NCBI GenBank assembly: GCA_013397075.1
Contig: VWZS01003780.1
Coordinates: 1 to 64,000, forward strand
DNA: 64,000 nucleotides
Reading direction: 5' to 3'
Source of the DNA: Rhabdornis inornatus
Lineage: Eukaryota; Chordata; Aves; Passeriformes; Rhabdornithidae
In this document: piece by piece, positions 1 to 12,320 of the stretch
Position numbering within the stretch: position 1 is the stretch's first letter
How the letters are laid out: the number at the start of each line of letters is the position of its first letter
Program-made: the position numbers and the translations under genes
Notes under the pieces: generated by a model
Told to the model about the DNA's origin: nothing
Databases searched by the model: none
The model's input: the letters and a program-made list of their open reading frames with translations, nothing else

Positions 1-470
1 GGCGGAGCCCCGAATCATCGATGAGCCGCGCCTGCGCGCTGCCTCCCAAGGGCAGGCGGCTCGGTAAACTCTGGTTTTCAATGGCCTGAATTGTTCTGTT
101 ATTTGTAAGCGTTCTGATGAATAATAATAATAAAAAAAAGTTTATTTGGTTCGGAAACTACTTATTTTCCTCACCGTTTTTGTGCGGGAACAGGATATAT
201 AAAGATTTCGTGAAGCGAGGTGAACAGCTTGCAGTTCTGACGGAGCCTCCAAGTGAACATTCCCTCAGGCTCTCCAATGCCATTCCCCAATAACTTCCCG
301 CAGCAGTAAGGGGCTCCCTAGAGCTCCATTCACCCCGCCCACGGTGGCTGAACAGCACGCAGACATTTCCTCTCTTTTTGGCGAAACCCGCGTTAAAAAA
401 CCCGTGTTTTGATGGAGCGCTGAGCCCCGCCGGCACTCCCCATTGTCACGTCAGCAGCCGCGATCTTAGC
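1..470. promoter_or_regulatory. CpG-rich edge of a probable promoter island
   Basis: CpG dinucleotides are dense here (about nine in the first 62 bases and more than a dozen between 180 and 470) and nearly absent just to the right, which is the profile of a CpG-island margin. A GCGCCTGCGC motif at 28-37 resembles the palindromic site of nuclear respiratory factor 1, and a half-CRE (ACGTCA) lies near 448. No coding sequence was recognised. In vertebrates the gene on this side of PDE3B is PSMA1, transcribed away from it, so this may be its promoter. That assignment rests on synteny, not on sequence seen here. Confidence 0.45.
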
Positions 471-3400
471 CACAAAAAGGTTGTAAAACTTCCTGGAGAA
501 TGTTGGTAATAACTACACAAATGAAGAACTTTTGGAAGCCGTGTGAGCTGTTGTAGGTTTATTAAATAACAGCCCAAGGATTTCCCCTAGTAATCTTGCC
601 CACTTTATTAGGTGGACAGAACAAAATACAGTCAAAGCCGAGCTCACCAGATGTCCAGCTATTAAAAATTTATTCTCAAGCGAACGGGTTGGGGTCACAG
701 TGGCAGCAGGAAGGGTGGCAGGGGACAGAGTTCCTGCTGGATCAGGGCTGCAGGCAGCACAGCTGCTCTGTATTCCCAAGGCAGCAACAAGAGGATGCCG
801 GAGGCAGGAATGATCCCTGGAACGGGGAAATGCTTACCGTGGGAGGAAGTCATTCACTTCCTCCGGGATGCTCCTTCTTGCCCTTTAGGCTCGGGACGAG
901 ACCTCTACAGGCAGGGCTGAAGCCAGAGGGTTGGAGGTGTATTTCTGATTTCATCTCAGTGTGCTGGTGTTAAAGAGCACCCAGCCTATTCCTCGTCGAA
1001 GTATTTGAACTGAGCGTGTAACGTGTCGATTCAGAAGGTGACAAAGGCAAGATCAACAAGGCAAAATCAAATAGCTCTTTTTTCAGATAAAAAAGGCATC
1101 ACACCAGAAAGGAAGCATTTTGCATATATTACAAATTTAATGTAGAGCGAAAAAGTGGATGATGAGCGGCAATCAATATATTGCATCGAGACATCACAAT
1201 ATAAAAGAGTACAGGGCTGAAAAGTAAAGCTAAAACTGCCCTCACATTTAAATTAACTACTTATTAAAAAAATCTAAGCTCAGAGAAAATAATATTTTCT
1301 CCCTTTTAGTTTCACAATTGGCATCCTGACAACCAGGATGACTTCAGAGCCATGAATATCCTATTGATAGCTCTATGAAAACAGGTTCAGAGCTCAGTAA
1401 TGTCCAAATTAAATGTAAGGAATGATTAGGAAAGAGAACATATAAAAAGCGTTGCTGTGCCACTGTATAAATCCATACTGCATCTGATACTGCTGAGCAC
1501 TGGCCATTACTCTTGTTTCTCACCTTGAAATGATGTGAAACTGGAAAAAGTAGAAATAAAGATTCAAATTATGGAATAGCTTCATATGAAGGGTGACAGT
1601 GAGGAGTTGAAGTCCTCAGCCTAAATAACAGATAAACGAGGAAAGGCTTTGAGCTCTTGCCAAATCACAGCTGGCACAGAGATGCTGAATGGATTCAAGG
1701 CTTCTCTCTGTCCTGCAGCTCTGGTACAGGGTGTCATTAAAAGCAGCAGGTTCAAGCCAAGCCAAGGGGGTACTTCTGGGTGATGCCATACCTGTGCTGT
1801 GGAAACCTCTGCACCTGAACACATCGTGGTCTTTTGGTCACATTTTGAGAGAGCAACTGGCTGAATTCACAGACTGAAGAACTTCCTGGGCCACCAATGC
1901 TACTGCTACAATATTTGAGCTAAGTGCAGCAGTGAAAGCATAGCTAACCTAAAACATACATATACAGTCTCAAGAGAAACTAATGAGCCTGTTTTATTCT
2001 ATGCTGTGTTTCCAGCAGAGTTATAAACAGCATCTGACATCTGAGCGATGACAGGCGCTGCTCTGCAGAGATTAATGTACAGCAACTGAAAGGCAAGGCC
2101 ATTATGCCTCTGCTTCTGCTGATTCACGAGAGGAAACAACATTCCTGCAAGTCCCCTTTTGGGATACCACTCACCATCAGCCCACATTAACCCCTGTGTG
2201 CTATGCTCCTGGAGTTAGGTGGAGTTTTTTGGCAGATTGGCTCCTCTGAGGTCGGTGGTACCACTCTGGGAGCACTCCCAGGGGCTGCAGGTTGTGCTGC
2301 TCAGGCACAGCAGACTGCCAAAGGAGAAGAAAGAAAACTCCTGTGCCAGAGCAAGAGACAGAGTGAAGGCAGCACCTCCATCCCCTTGGAGAAAGGGAAG
2401 GATAGATCCCAGGGACATCACAGAGCCACTCCTGTCAGATGGACAAGTGGTTGCCCACAAATAGCAGTGCTGCCATAATGTGTTCAGGACTGAGCATTTT
2501 GGCTCAGTTATTTTGAGAACTGTCTTACTGCCTTGACAATGTGAACAGTCCATATTTGGATTTAATACAGGTAAGAGATTTGCTTCATTAATTGATACAT
2601 GGCGACAAGACTACTTAATTAGAAGCCTTGGTGTTATGACATACGTAGTATTTGATGACATTTTCATCATGTAGGTTAAGGCTAAAAATAAAAATTTGAC
2701 AGCTGCTATAAATGTACATACTTGTCTTTAGAATCATTTAAAGGCAATCTCAGAAGTTCTTACAAAGAAAAAAAATCTAATCTTGTATTAATACTGTAAA
2801 TAGGAAAGAATAACCTCTCTATATAAATTATACCAGATTTCTTTATTTATTTTGATGGCACGTTAGTAGAGGTGCACACATTTCAGTCTCTATGACAAAC
2901 TTGCATTCATCTTGCCAAAGGCATTTTTTACCATTTTTAAACCACTGACCAATTTAAATCACTGGAATATTTTGTCATGAAAGATGCTAACTACACACAT
3001 TTTAAAGTCTACTCCTAACTTTTTTTAATCCGTAGCTTTTGTGGACTGACATCAGTTGACCTTTTCAGGACAGGTCTACAGGGCAACTAACTTTGCTTGA
3101 TCATCAGAGCTGGCTAGGAAAGACAGGCAATGATGAAAGCAGGCTTAAATAATCCCTGTGGAAAGAGAACTGCAGAAAAGAGTCTGGCTCTTTCTGTCCA
3201 GTTCTGGAACAAACAAGGGCACAAGGTTTCAACACAGCAGAGCTGTTGTAGCATATCCTGGTCATGGAAATAGTTTTTATTTGTAGGGTCTTGTCTGAAT
3301 AGAAGAAAAATATATTTAGAGATAAATTTAGATAGATGTTATTGCAAGCTATTTCTTGGACCCGAAATGTATTTCTTCACTCTGAGGAAGAGTTTCTCTA

Positions 3401-6400
3401 TGATATGCTTTTATTGTACAAAAAAATGTATTTTGAGCTGTAAATTGCTTGCTAGCCTAGAAGTTGTGATTTAAACAGCATACATAGAATTGTCTGAGTC
3501 ATCAAAATACAACTGAAGAATTATTATCATAATTTATGGAGAATTATGAAATATGTTGTTGCAGTTATAAGAAAATCTGCTAAGCTTTTCATTTCAATGA
3601 AAAAGAATGGCAGTTATTAAGTTTCTGTGGATAAAAGATCCATTTCAGTGGGCATATAGCTGCATAAGCTCTTTCAAATACATTAACTGCTGTGTTGATT
3701 CATATTGTTGGAACTATTTTTGAGTATACCTGAATCAGAACCAAAGCATCATCAAACCTTCAGCGGTGGGTATATAACATTTTGAAACAGAATGGTGAAC
3801 AGATTCACCAATAAACACTATCTCTGTTAGGTTCAAAATTTCTCCCTATGAAAGAGTCATCACAGATAGGAAATAACAGCGTGGCACAGAAATAAAGCCA
3901 TGAGACCACTAATGGATTCCATTTCCTTACCACCAACAGGGTTGTCATATTAAATTAATGACTAGACAAAGTATTACCTTCTTACTTATGCATTTATATG
4001 CCATAAATATTTTACAATGAGTGCTTATATGTAGATCACACAATAAAATGTTCACAGTATTTTTGCCACATCTACCGGTGCCAAAAATTTCTGCTTGAAA
4101 AATGGAAAGACATTCACATACAGAAACAAATTTTCCAGAGGACATTAAACTATTAAAAAAAAAAAAAAAGAAAAAAAGAAAGAAAGAAAAAAAAAGAAAA
4201 AAGGGAGAAAAAAAAAGAAGAGAGATAGAAAAGACCTTAGGAATAATGTACTATCCATGGCAAAGCATTAAGGATTTATGTGATGCTTCTCTTTACAGGG
4301 ATTTTCAAGTTCTGTGGGAGAGTTAAACACTGTAATAGTTACTGTTTAGGCAATGGTTCTGGTATTTGTAGAGCACATTTTTTAAAAAGTGACTCAGCCT
4401 ATTCTTACTGTGGATTCAGTTTTTGATTAGGAAAGACAACAATAGAGAATTAATATGGAGGAAAAATAGATGTTTGAGTAGGCTTTAGTCTTAAAAATTC
4501 TGCTGTCAGCAGCCAGGTTTTCTTTTTTACTTTTTGCCAAGCTCCTAATTTTGCTACATGAATTTTAACAGCTTTGCTGTCATGCATATCCCAGTTTTCA
4601 TAGAACAAATTTCATTTGGCACTGTCACCCTTATTGCATGTATTCTTAAACTAACAACAATGCAAGCAGAAATTTAATCCTGTCCTGACAAATGTGAGAG
4701 AGCTTCTGGCACTGCTGTGTCCGTTGTCTGTGGTAATTCTGACAGTTCACAGAGCTCAGACACTGCATCACACATGCTTAAATTATGAAAAAATTCCATT
4801 GATGTTGGGATAATTCTAAATCCAGAGCATTTGGCGCAACGCTTGGCTTCTATGCCTGGTCCCTGGAAGGATTCAGTGATGGGCCAAAAGGGCTCTAAAT
4901 TAATTCCAGACCACCTTGATGTAACCCTGCTTTGAATGCAGTGAGTGAGTATCTAAAAACCTCTGCATTTGTTATTAGCATATCACTGTAGAGTCACACG
5001 TGTGCACGCCTGGTTTTGATTTTAAGAAGTACATATCAAATAAATTTGTGACTACAGGTGTCTCATTCACAACCGATTCCATGGCATGAAAATATTTTTA
5101 AGCTGCGTTTATCACATCATTAAGAGAATGGGAGTAATGATTATTCAGACAAAAGTTGTTACCAAATGAAAAGTTTCATACTTAGAGCACAGAAATTTAA
5201 AAAAAGAAATAAAGAAAAGAATAGACTGTGAAATCAGAAGATGATTCCTGCATTTATATAGACCCTTTCAACTGTGTTATGATACTTAATAAACACAGGA
5301 AGGTATTTTCCAGGTTGGAAATTGAATACATGCCTTAGGATTTTCAAGGGACCAGTGATAGAGGCTATCAATTTTTTGTTATGCAATTCAAAATGCATTA
5401 TGGCAATACAATTACCAGAAAGCCCTGGACACCTTCTTGCCTGACAGTGAGCAGTGAATATGAATGGATTTGTATTTTTTTTTGTATTGCACAAAATCAC
5501 ATGGGTGCAAGGTACAAAATAATCTCTCAAACAGGGTGCTCCTTTTATCAAATACTGTATTATCACTATTACCTTTCCATAATACTCAACATGTTATTTA
5601 GATTAGTTTCAGACAAAAATACTCTTCTTACCACTAAAGCAAAGCATGAAGTTAATTTGTGTAGGATCTTATCCAGAAAATCACTTATACAATGTAATTT
5701 GAAGTATTCTCTGGTGCTGCTTCCCTATCAATAATAACCAAGCTTCACCCATCTATGTAGCTTGCTCATTCCTATTGTAGCTTTTTCTAAAGTGACATCA
5801 GTATAAATTTCTAATGCAAATCAAACTCATTAATCATTTCTTCAGAATATATCCAACCTGGATTTTAAAATCCAGTTTCTGGGTTACGCTCTTTAGAGCA
5901 TTACCAATGATTTTTTTTTTGACTGACTTACTTCAGTATAGCCACAGTTTTACTTAGCTCTTGAACATGTAGTTGGTACTGCCAAATTTAAAACAAGTTA
6001 GGAAAGTATATAGAATGTATTTTATTTCTGCTTTTATTGAAGGCTGACAGTTACATGATTAAATCTCCAAATTCCATGTCATGACGTCTGCCTAGTGAGT
6101 TTTAAGGATTAATCTAGATACTGAGTATCACCCTCCAGCAACATATTAGTGAATGATCTTCTGGGTTTTGGCCTGAATCTGACTAGCCACAAAAAAGGAA
6201 AGAAATTTAAAAATATGCCAGGAATTGACACTATAACAATTCCATTTTGCATATTTGTATTTTTAAGAAGTCTTTAGTAACACAGCATTGTGCAACTCTA
6301 GTATACCACTACAATGACAGCAGTATTTCATTCTCAAGTGGGGTTTACCTCTCCTTTAGCAGATTTTGAGCATTGAAATTTTAGAAATTGACCAACTTTC

Positions 6401-9400
6401 TCTGGTTTCTAGCCAGGGATGAACTCATTATACAGTCCTGCAAAGTGAAGTAAATGTGAATTTCAGAGAATGTTTCTCAGCTCAGGAAATGCCATTTCTT
6501 AATCTGCAGGGCTGCATAAGCGTTATCACCGTTTTAAGGTCTTTTCTTGCAATAGATTGATAACTTTTTAAACATTTATCTATCTTTGCATGTGTTTTTC
6601 CATACTTTTTCTTTCTTAATGCATACTCTTCTAAGATTAGGCTGGGTTATGAAGGATCTGTGATGAGCATTCACAAGTACTTCAAACTTCAAGTGACATT
6701 TCTGACCACTGCAGAGTGTTGAGAAACAGAAGAAGCAACCATGATATTCAAAACCTACTCGAAAACTAGCAGATAAAGGAGAAAAATATATTAACAAACC
6801 CTTCAAGATAAAATTACTGTTGTAGCAACAAAACCAAGGAAGGTACTAGCCTGGAAGTGCAGTGCTAAAAGAGCAGTCAAATAGATTGAGCTGATAGAGG
6901 AATCCAGCACCATCCAGGAAACAGAGCAGAATTCCTGACGAGGAGGACAAGGAAAAGCAAGTAGTCTTTTCTGTGTGTCACATGGAAAATTAAGTCTATT
7001 TGGCTAAATACATTTGGCTTTTACTTGTTCTTCTATTAATTATGGTATTTCTCTGAAGAGAAAAAAAATCACTCTGGGTAGTAAAATAGGAAAAAAAAAG
7101 GGACATGAATACATTTGCCTCCTTTAACAATTGGTTACAAAAGAGTGGAAGCCACTCGAGTATAAAGACTGGCATTTCCTATTCACATCCATGGGAAGAG
7201 TAGGTCTTGGTTAACCACATTCCTTGTAGAAATGTCTCAAGAACATTGGCATGGACTTCCTGCATGTGATACGGATGCTTGACTGACCCAATCTGTTTCC
7301 CAGCTCATTCAAGAGCCCAGGCAGATTGTTAGCAAATGTGTCTGATACCTGATATATTTACTTGTGGAGAGAACAGCATACCTCCTTCCCATCTCATGTC
7401 TCTCAGGCACAACTTCTAGCCAAGGAAGCAAGAGTCTGCTACAAAGGCCTGGGAGAATGGGTGCTTAGAAGAACACTCAAATAATGGAGTTCCTCAGACT
7501 CATCCATGAAAACGTCTATAATTTAGAAAAGGACAAAATTTGACTAAACAACCAGTAGAGGAGTAAGTAATTTCCTATCACTTCTGCTTGCTTCTAGTAT
7601 GGTGTTCCAGCTCACCCCCTTTGTGGACTGCAGTGCTCCTTTGGAAAGGATGCTCAAGAATCTCTTTCTTTATAATGACTTTATTTTTCCTGGAAACATG
7701 GAAGCCAAGAAAATTCCCTAAGAAATAAGGGGGTAGTTAAAGCACAGACTGCTGTCCCTGCTGTGTCAAGTGAGGCTTGCAGGATTGTTCTAGATGATAT
7801 ATGACCCTCAATAATTGGAGTGTCAAACTTCTGGCAAAAATCTTTAGGCAGTAATCTGATAAAGGTCACCAGATGGTCAAAGATCGTGCAGATATAGTTT
7901 GAGAAGCACACAAGGTAGTTCCAAATGTGGAACTGCAATGAGGCTGAAGAGTCCAGTCCTTAATGGAGCACAAGTAACTCCTGAGTTTTTAGAGAAGTAG
8001 CCTTGGAAAGTACTTCTGATGCACTGAGGGGAGCTGAGGATGTCGGTCACAGGGAGATCTTTTCCTTAAACTATATGATAATAGGCAATATCCTGTTTTA
8101 GGGCTCTCTGGAAAACAGGCAGTGTGATGTGGCAGATCTGACAAGCTTCTCCAGTTGCCACAATGGTCATGGAGCTGACACACTACTAAGGTCTCATTCA
8201 GGAATCAGAGTTCCAGGTATGGGGTTTTGTCTTTGGAATACTGCTCTTTCCCCATCTAATTGAAACAGAATGCTCAGAAGCAATTCTCTAGTTGTGTTGG
8301 TGGGATAATAAGGTATTTTGATATTTGGTCCTGAAGAACCCAAAAACCTAATTAACAAATGCTCCTGACACTAGTGCTAATGATCCCAGTGGGTATAAAG
8401 AGAAAGTTGCCATGGAATGTTGGCTATCAACGTAAAGGGAATGATCATCTGAGATTAGGAAACAATTGCCAAGGTCAATGCACCTCTCAAGACGCCAGAG
8501 CAGAACCCAAACAAAGTAGACTAAAAAAAACCTCTTAGCTGCAAGAAAACTGAAGAAGTTTCCAGGTTGGGAGCCAGCATTCCACCAATGTATGAAATGA
8601 GGAATCATTTTGATTCGGTGGATGTTTCAACTGCGTTAGTAGAAATGGTTTGTGCTTATTGTCCCATTGTCATTATGCAGGGAGCTGATAGTTGTGCCCT
8701 CCCCTGCTGCCATCAGTAGGATTATCTGGCCTGGAGCACTGGTACTGATCAGGCCCTCAGGGTGAACAGGAACAGATCAGCTGGTAAAGAGAGTATGGAA
8801 TATTTGCCTTATTCGAACAAAGTGTCTATAGCTTACTCCTAATCATCAAGAAAGCTTTTTAAGATGTGAGCTCCTCAAGCCTGTCCATATGGAAAAACGA
8901 GGTGAAAAGCAGGGGGAAAAAAGGTGGGGAAGGAAGAAAAACAGATGGCAGGTTTCTTATCAGAAGAAAGAGCTTTTGACTCTTGGAACATATTGTTTGT
9001 ATTCCATAACTAAAAATGTTACATTTGCATTTGTGAACTATTCCTGGTGGTGAAGCAATTAACAATACGTGGGAAGTGCCCCATTCTGCTGGTGAAGGTT
9101 CACATAAGTTAAATGTCTGCAGGTCATTTTGTCACTTAATACAAACTTTTCAAGTAACTTGAAAAGCTTGGCCTGACTTCACAGACATCTCCTAAACCAT
9201 AATGTCCATTTATAAAAATAGTTTATCTATGTTTCAGGTTAATACAAACTTAACCAAATGTGCTTGTGGATACTGCTATGGCAACTGGAACCTTATTACC
9301 TTACACATAGTAATCAATTATATACTCATTTCACTTACATCCCAGGTCAATAGATTCCTGTATCTACTATAAAAACAAAGGCTTTTAGCCAGAAGCATGT

Positions 9401-11012
9401 TTATATATAATTATTGTGCAAAGCCTGAGTATAAAAAAAATATATATATTAAAGCAGGAGTCCTCCCTATCCTCTCTAAGGACTTTTTACTTTGCTAGGC
9501 AGTAAAGAATCAGGCTTCTCAACTCAAAAGCTGAAAATTACCTAGTTATTTTAATTTTTGTGCCAGATTAATATATTTTACAGCAATTCAAGGTTTTTCT
9601 GTTCAGAAATATGCTATTTTCACCATTAGATTTGGTACAGATCTGTTTGTGGAGGAGACCTGACTGGGGAGGGAACTAAATGGGATACATCTCAGGATTT
9701 CAATTAACACCACAACTTTCTCATGTACCTTTTAACAACTCCTAAACTATTGAGTCTGGAAAATTATCTTTTTTTCTTCTAATATATCAGAAAGCACTGA
9801 AAATTTAACTGAACTTTTCCTTAAAACCAGAATGCTCTTTTTCTTATTCCCTCCACTCCTTTCAGAACTCTCATAAAAAAATGCATCACTCATGGGAAGG
9901 GGACATAGCAATAAATAAAAGCAAAGCTAAATTTATGTGTAGCTGATGTATTTCTCACTTTCAGCATTAAAGAAAGCAAATATGCCAAGCATGTAATATT
10001 TTAATGATCAGGACTACTTAAATCTCTTCCCAGTAAGAAATCAAGGCCAGAACTGAAGATCATCAAATCTTGTTTAGACCCGAATGTTAACAGCAGCACC
10101 TGACATGTGATGATCACTTTTTAATATAAAAGTGCCTCAAATTTGACAGCAGCAATTTGAATATATGATGTAAAGAACTTCAGCTAAAGTGTCTCACACA
10201 GCTGCTTTGGTATCTGGATAACCTCGTGGTACATAGCTTTTTTGTAATTTTCAGACATCAAATAATGGAAGTAGTGTGTAGTATTTTAAACCCCAAAGAC
10301 TGCATACATCTAGGAGACCTACATTTAGGAAACTGCTACTTTGCAATAAGACCTACAATAATTAAGTACTACATTCCAAAGTGGCCAGGAGTCACAAACT
10401 TTCAAATTGTTACCAAGCACACACTGGCACTAGGCAGTAATTATTATGCATTTTAGAGACTTTGTAATTAACAGCAGTCACAGAGAAACGGATTACAAAC
10501 CAGCAACTTTTACAAATGAGTAAGTAAACAATAATAAAGGGTAATACAGGTTCATGTTCGCTTCATTTACTAACTGTATTGTTTGTTCACTGTGCTTTTC
10601 TCTCTAGCAATATATTGGCATAATACAGTATTCACGTTTAATAAACATTCTAATTGTAGTAAATATAACATTTTTAATGTAGCAGTAAAAATACTCAAAT
10701 AAACAGAGCACTGCAGTTTGTTGTAGGTCAGTGCTAGTGAATACTGTAGCAGTGAAATTTACTATGCTATGTCTATTGCTCTGGAAAAAATATTTGAATG
10801 TTGACTAAATAAAACCACCTGTAACTGATTTCGTGGTCATTGTTATGCTAGTAGTTATAAGAAAATAACATATATGCGTTTCATATAACTTGCAATTGAT
10901 GCAGTATTTTTTTCCAAATGTAAATAAAATCCCATCAAGTTTAAAGTAGACAGATTTTCAGGTTACAAAAAACCCGAGAGAGATGTTTTTTCCATGCTTT
11001 CATAAAATCTTG
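471..11012. other. Intergenic AT-rich sequence, no gene recognised
   Basis: Short open frames occur on both strands but all are under about 125 residues, lack recognisable domains and often overlap each other on opposite strands, as expected of chance. No exon with splice-site structure could be assigned. The stretch from about 6,820 to 9,070 is somewhat less AT-rich and could be an old unclassified repeat; I could not match it to a family. A purine-rich tract near 4.2 kb is listed separately. Confidence 0.6.
4155..4232. repeat. A-rich / GA-rich low-complexity tract
   Basis: About 78 bases that are almost purely purine on the plus strand: an A run with interspersed single G residues (AAAG-like units), then GGGAG and GAAGAGAGA. 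It creates a spurious lysine-rich open frame. It could be a decayed poly(A)-type or (AAAG)n microsatellite. Confidence 0.85.
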
Positions 11013-11357
11013 CAGAATCACAGAATCATTTAGATTGGAAAGGACCTCTGAGACCCTGAAGTCCAACCTTTGACTTCTCACCACTCTGTCCACTAGACCA
11101 TGGCACGTGAGTGCCACATGCAATCATTTCTTGAACACATCCAGGAGCAGTGACTCCACCATGTCCCTGGACAGCCCTTGCCACGTTTGACAGCCCTTTC
11201 ACTGAAGAAATTTTTCCATGTTCAGGTCCAGCCTGAACCTGCTCTAGCACAGTTTAAGGCTGTGTCCTCTCATCCTGTCACTGGTTGCCTGGGAGAAGAG
11301 GCTGACCCCCAGTTAGCTACAACCTCCTTTCAGGGAGTTGTAGAGAGCCATTAGATC
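11013..11357 (-). mobile_element. CR1 LINE 3' fragment (minus orientation)
   Basis: The left end, read on the minus strand, carries the CR1 terminal 8-bp repeats (ATTCTGTG followed by ATTCTGCA). The body reads as the familiar avian CR1 3' region: the segment beside TAGATTGGAAAGGACCTC, the 'CAGCCTGAACCTG' block near 11,229 and 'CTCTCATCCTGTCACTGG' near 11,267. It is about 345 bp and truncated at its 5' end, as nearly all CR1 copies are. It has no coding capacity. Confidence 0.93.
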
Positions 11358-12181
11358 ACACATAATTTAACAATCACAACAGGAAACACTATGGAATGGC
11401 ATAAATGATATTGCAAGTGCATGACAAATAGGAACTCAGTTAATGATGTAAACTGGAGCACAGTTCTTGGCTCATACAGTGTTTGAGTTTGTTATATTAA
11501 GCATCAGTCATTGCTGGCTCGTTACTACTAATTGAGCATAAATGCAAAGATATAATGTCAGCTTCTGGGTTTCCCTAATCAGCTCTGGTAAAAACCTATT
11601 GCTGTATGCAGTTTGCTTCCTTTCAAGGTCCTTTCCTCAAAGGTTGTTGTAAATTCAAGCACAAAAACTCCAAAGCAACAGAAGAACCCTTCTAAATGTG
11701 TTGCTTTTGCTATTGCAGGTCAATTGTTATTCTTCCACTGCAAGATCCAGAAGGTGCACATGGCTGATTGTTTCTACACCATTACTTTGTATACCAGCAT
11801 GCTGGGCTCATTTTAGCTATAAATAAGCACATAAAATTTAATCAACAGAAGTTAATAACTTGTGTTCTCTAGATTTAGAATTGTAAAATTTCCATAGCAT
11901 ACTCTTCTTTTTACTTATGTAGTCAGTTCAGACGTGTTAACAATTTTCTAAAAGATCCTACTTATTAAAAATATCAACTGACAAAAATACACATCTTAGA
12001 AATGTTTAAACACATTTCCACATCCAACTCTTCCTCCTCTTACTGAAAAATCATGCATTAGGATGATTAGCACTAGTTTTGAGTACAAAAATAGCCGAGT
12101 TAAATGATCCAATCATCCATTTGTTGGTTGCTTTACCTCCATTTGTTTGGCTTTGACAACTAAATAATTTAGGATTATTTG
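11358..12181. other. Intergenic sequence between two CR1 fragments
   Basis: AT-rich, unannotated. No gene, RNA or repeat was recognised in this stretch. Confidence 0.55.
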
Positions 12182-12320
12182 CTGTCCAAATGCTTCTTGA
12201 GCTCTTTCAGGCTTGGTGCTGTGACCAATTCCCTGGGGAGCTGTTCCAGTGCCCAAACACCCTCTGGGTGAGGAACCTTTTCCAGATATCCCCTGGCACA
12301 ACTTCGTGAATGAATGGCCA
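12182..12320 (-). mobile_element. CR1 LINE internal fragment (minus orientation)
   Basis: About 140 bp matching the CR1 3' region in minus orientation: 'CCAAATGCTTCTTGAGCTC', 'GCTGTTCCAGTGCCCAAAC' and 'CCCTCTGGGTGAGGAACC' are recognisable CR1 blocks. Both ends are missing, including the terminal 8-bp repeats. It shares orientation with the copy about 0.8 kb to the left, but overlaps the same part of the element, so it is a separate insertion. Confidence 0.85.

Noticed and set aside
197..204. TATATAAA-like word near the left edge
   Set aside because: It lies inside a CpG-rich promoter margin where TATA-less initiation is usual, and no transcript start or coding sequence follows at a fitting distance.
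4102..4326. Lysine-rich open frame
   Set aside because: Product of the A-rich low-complexity tract.
7681..8608. Cluster of minus-strand open frames suggesting a decayed retroviral or single-exon gene
   Set aside because: No reverse-transcriptase, protease, integrase or other motif could be identified. Left as an unclassified, possibly repeat-derived stretch.
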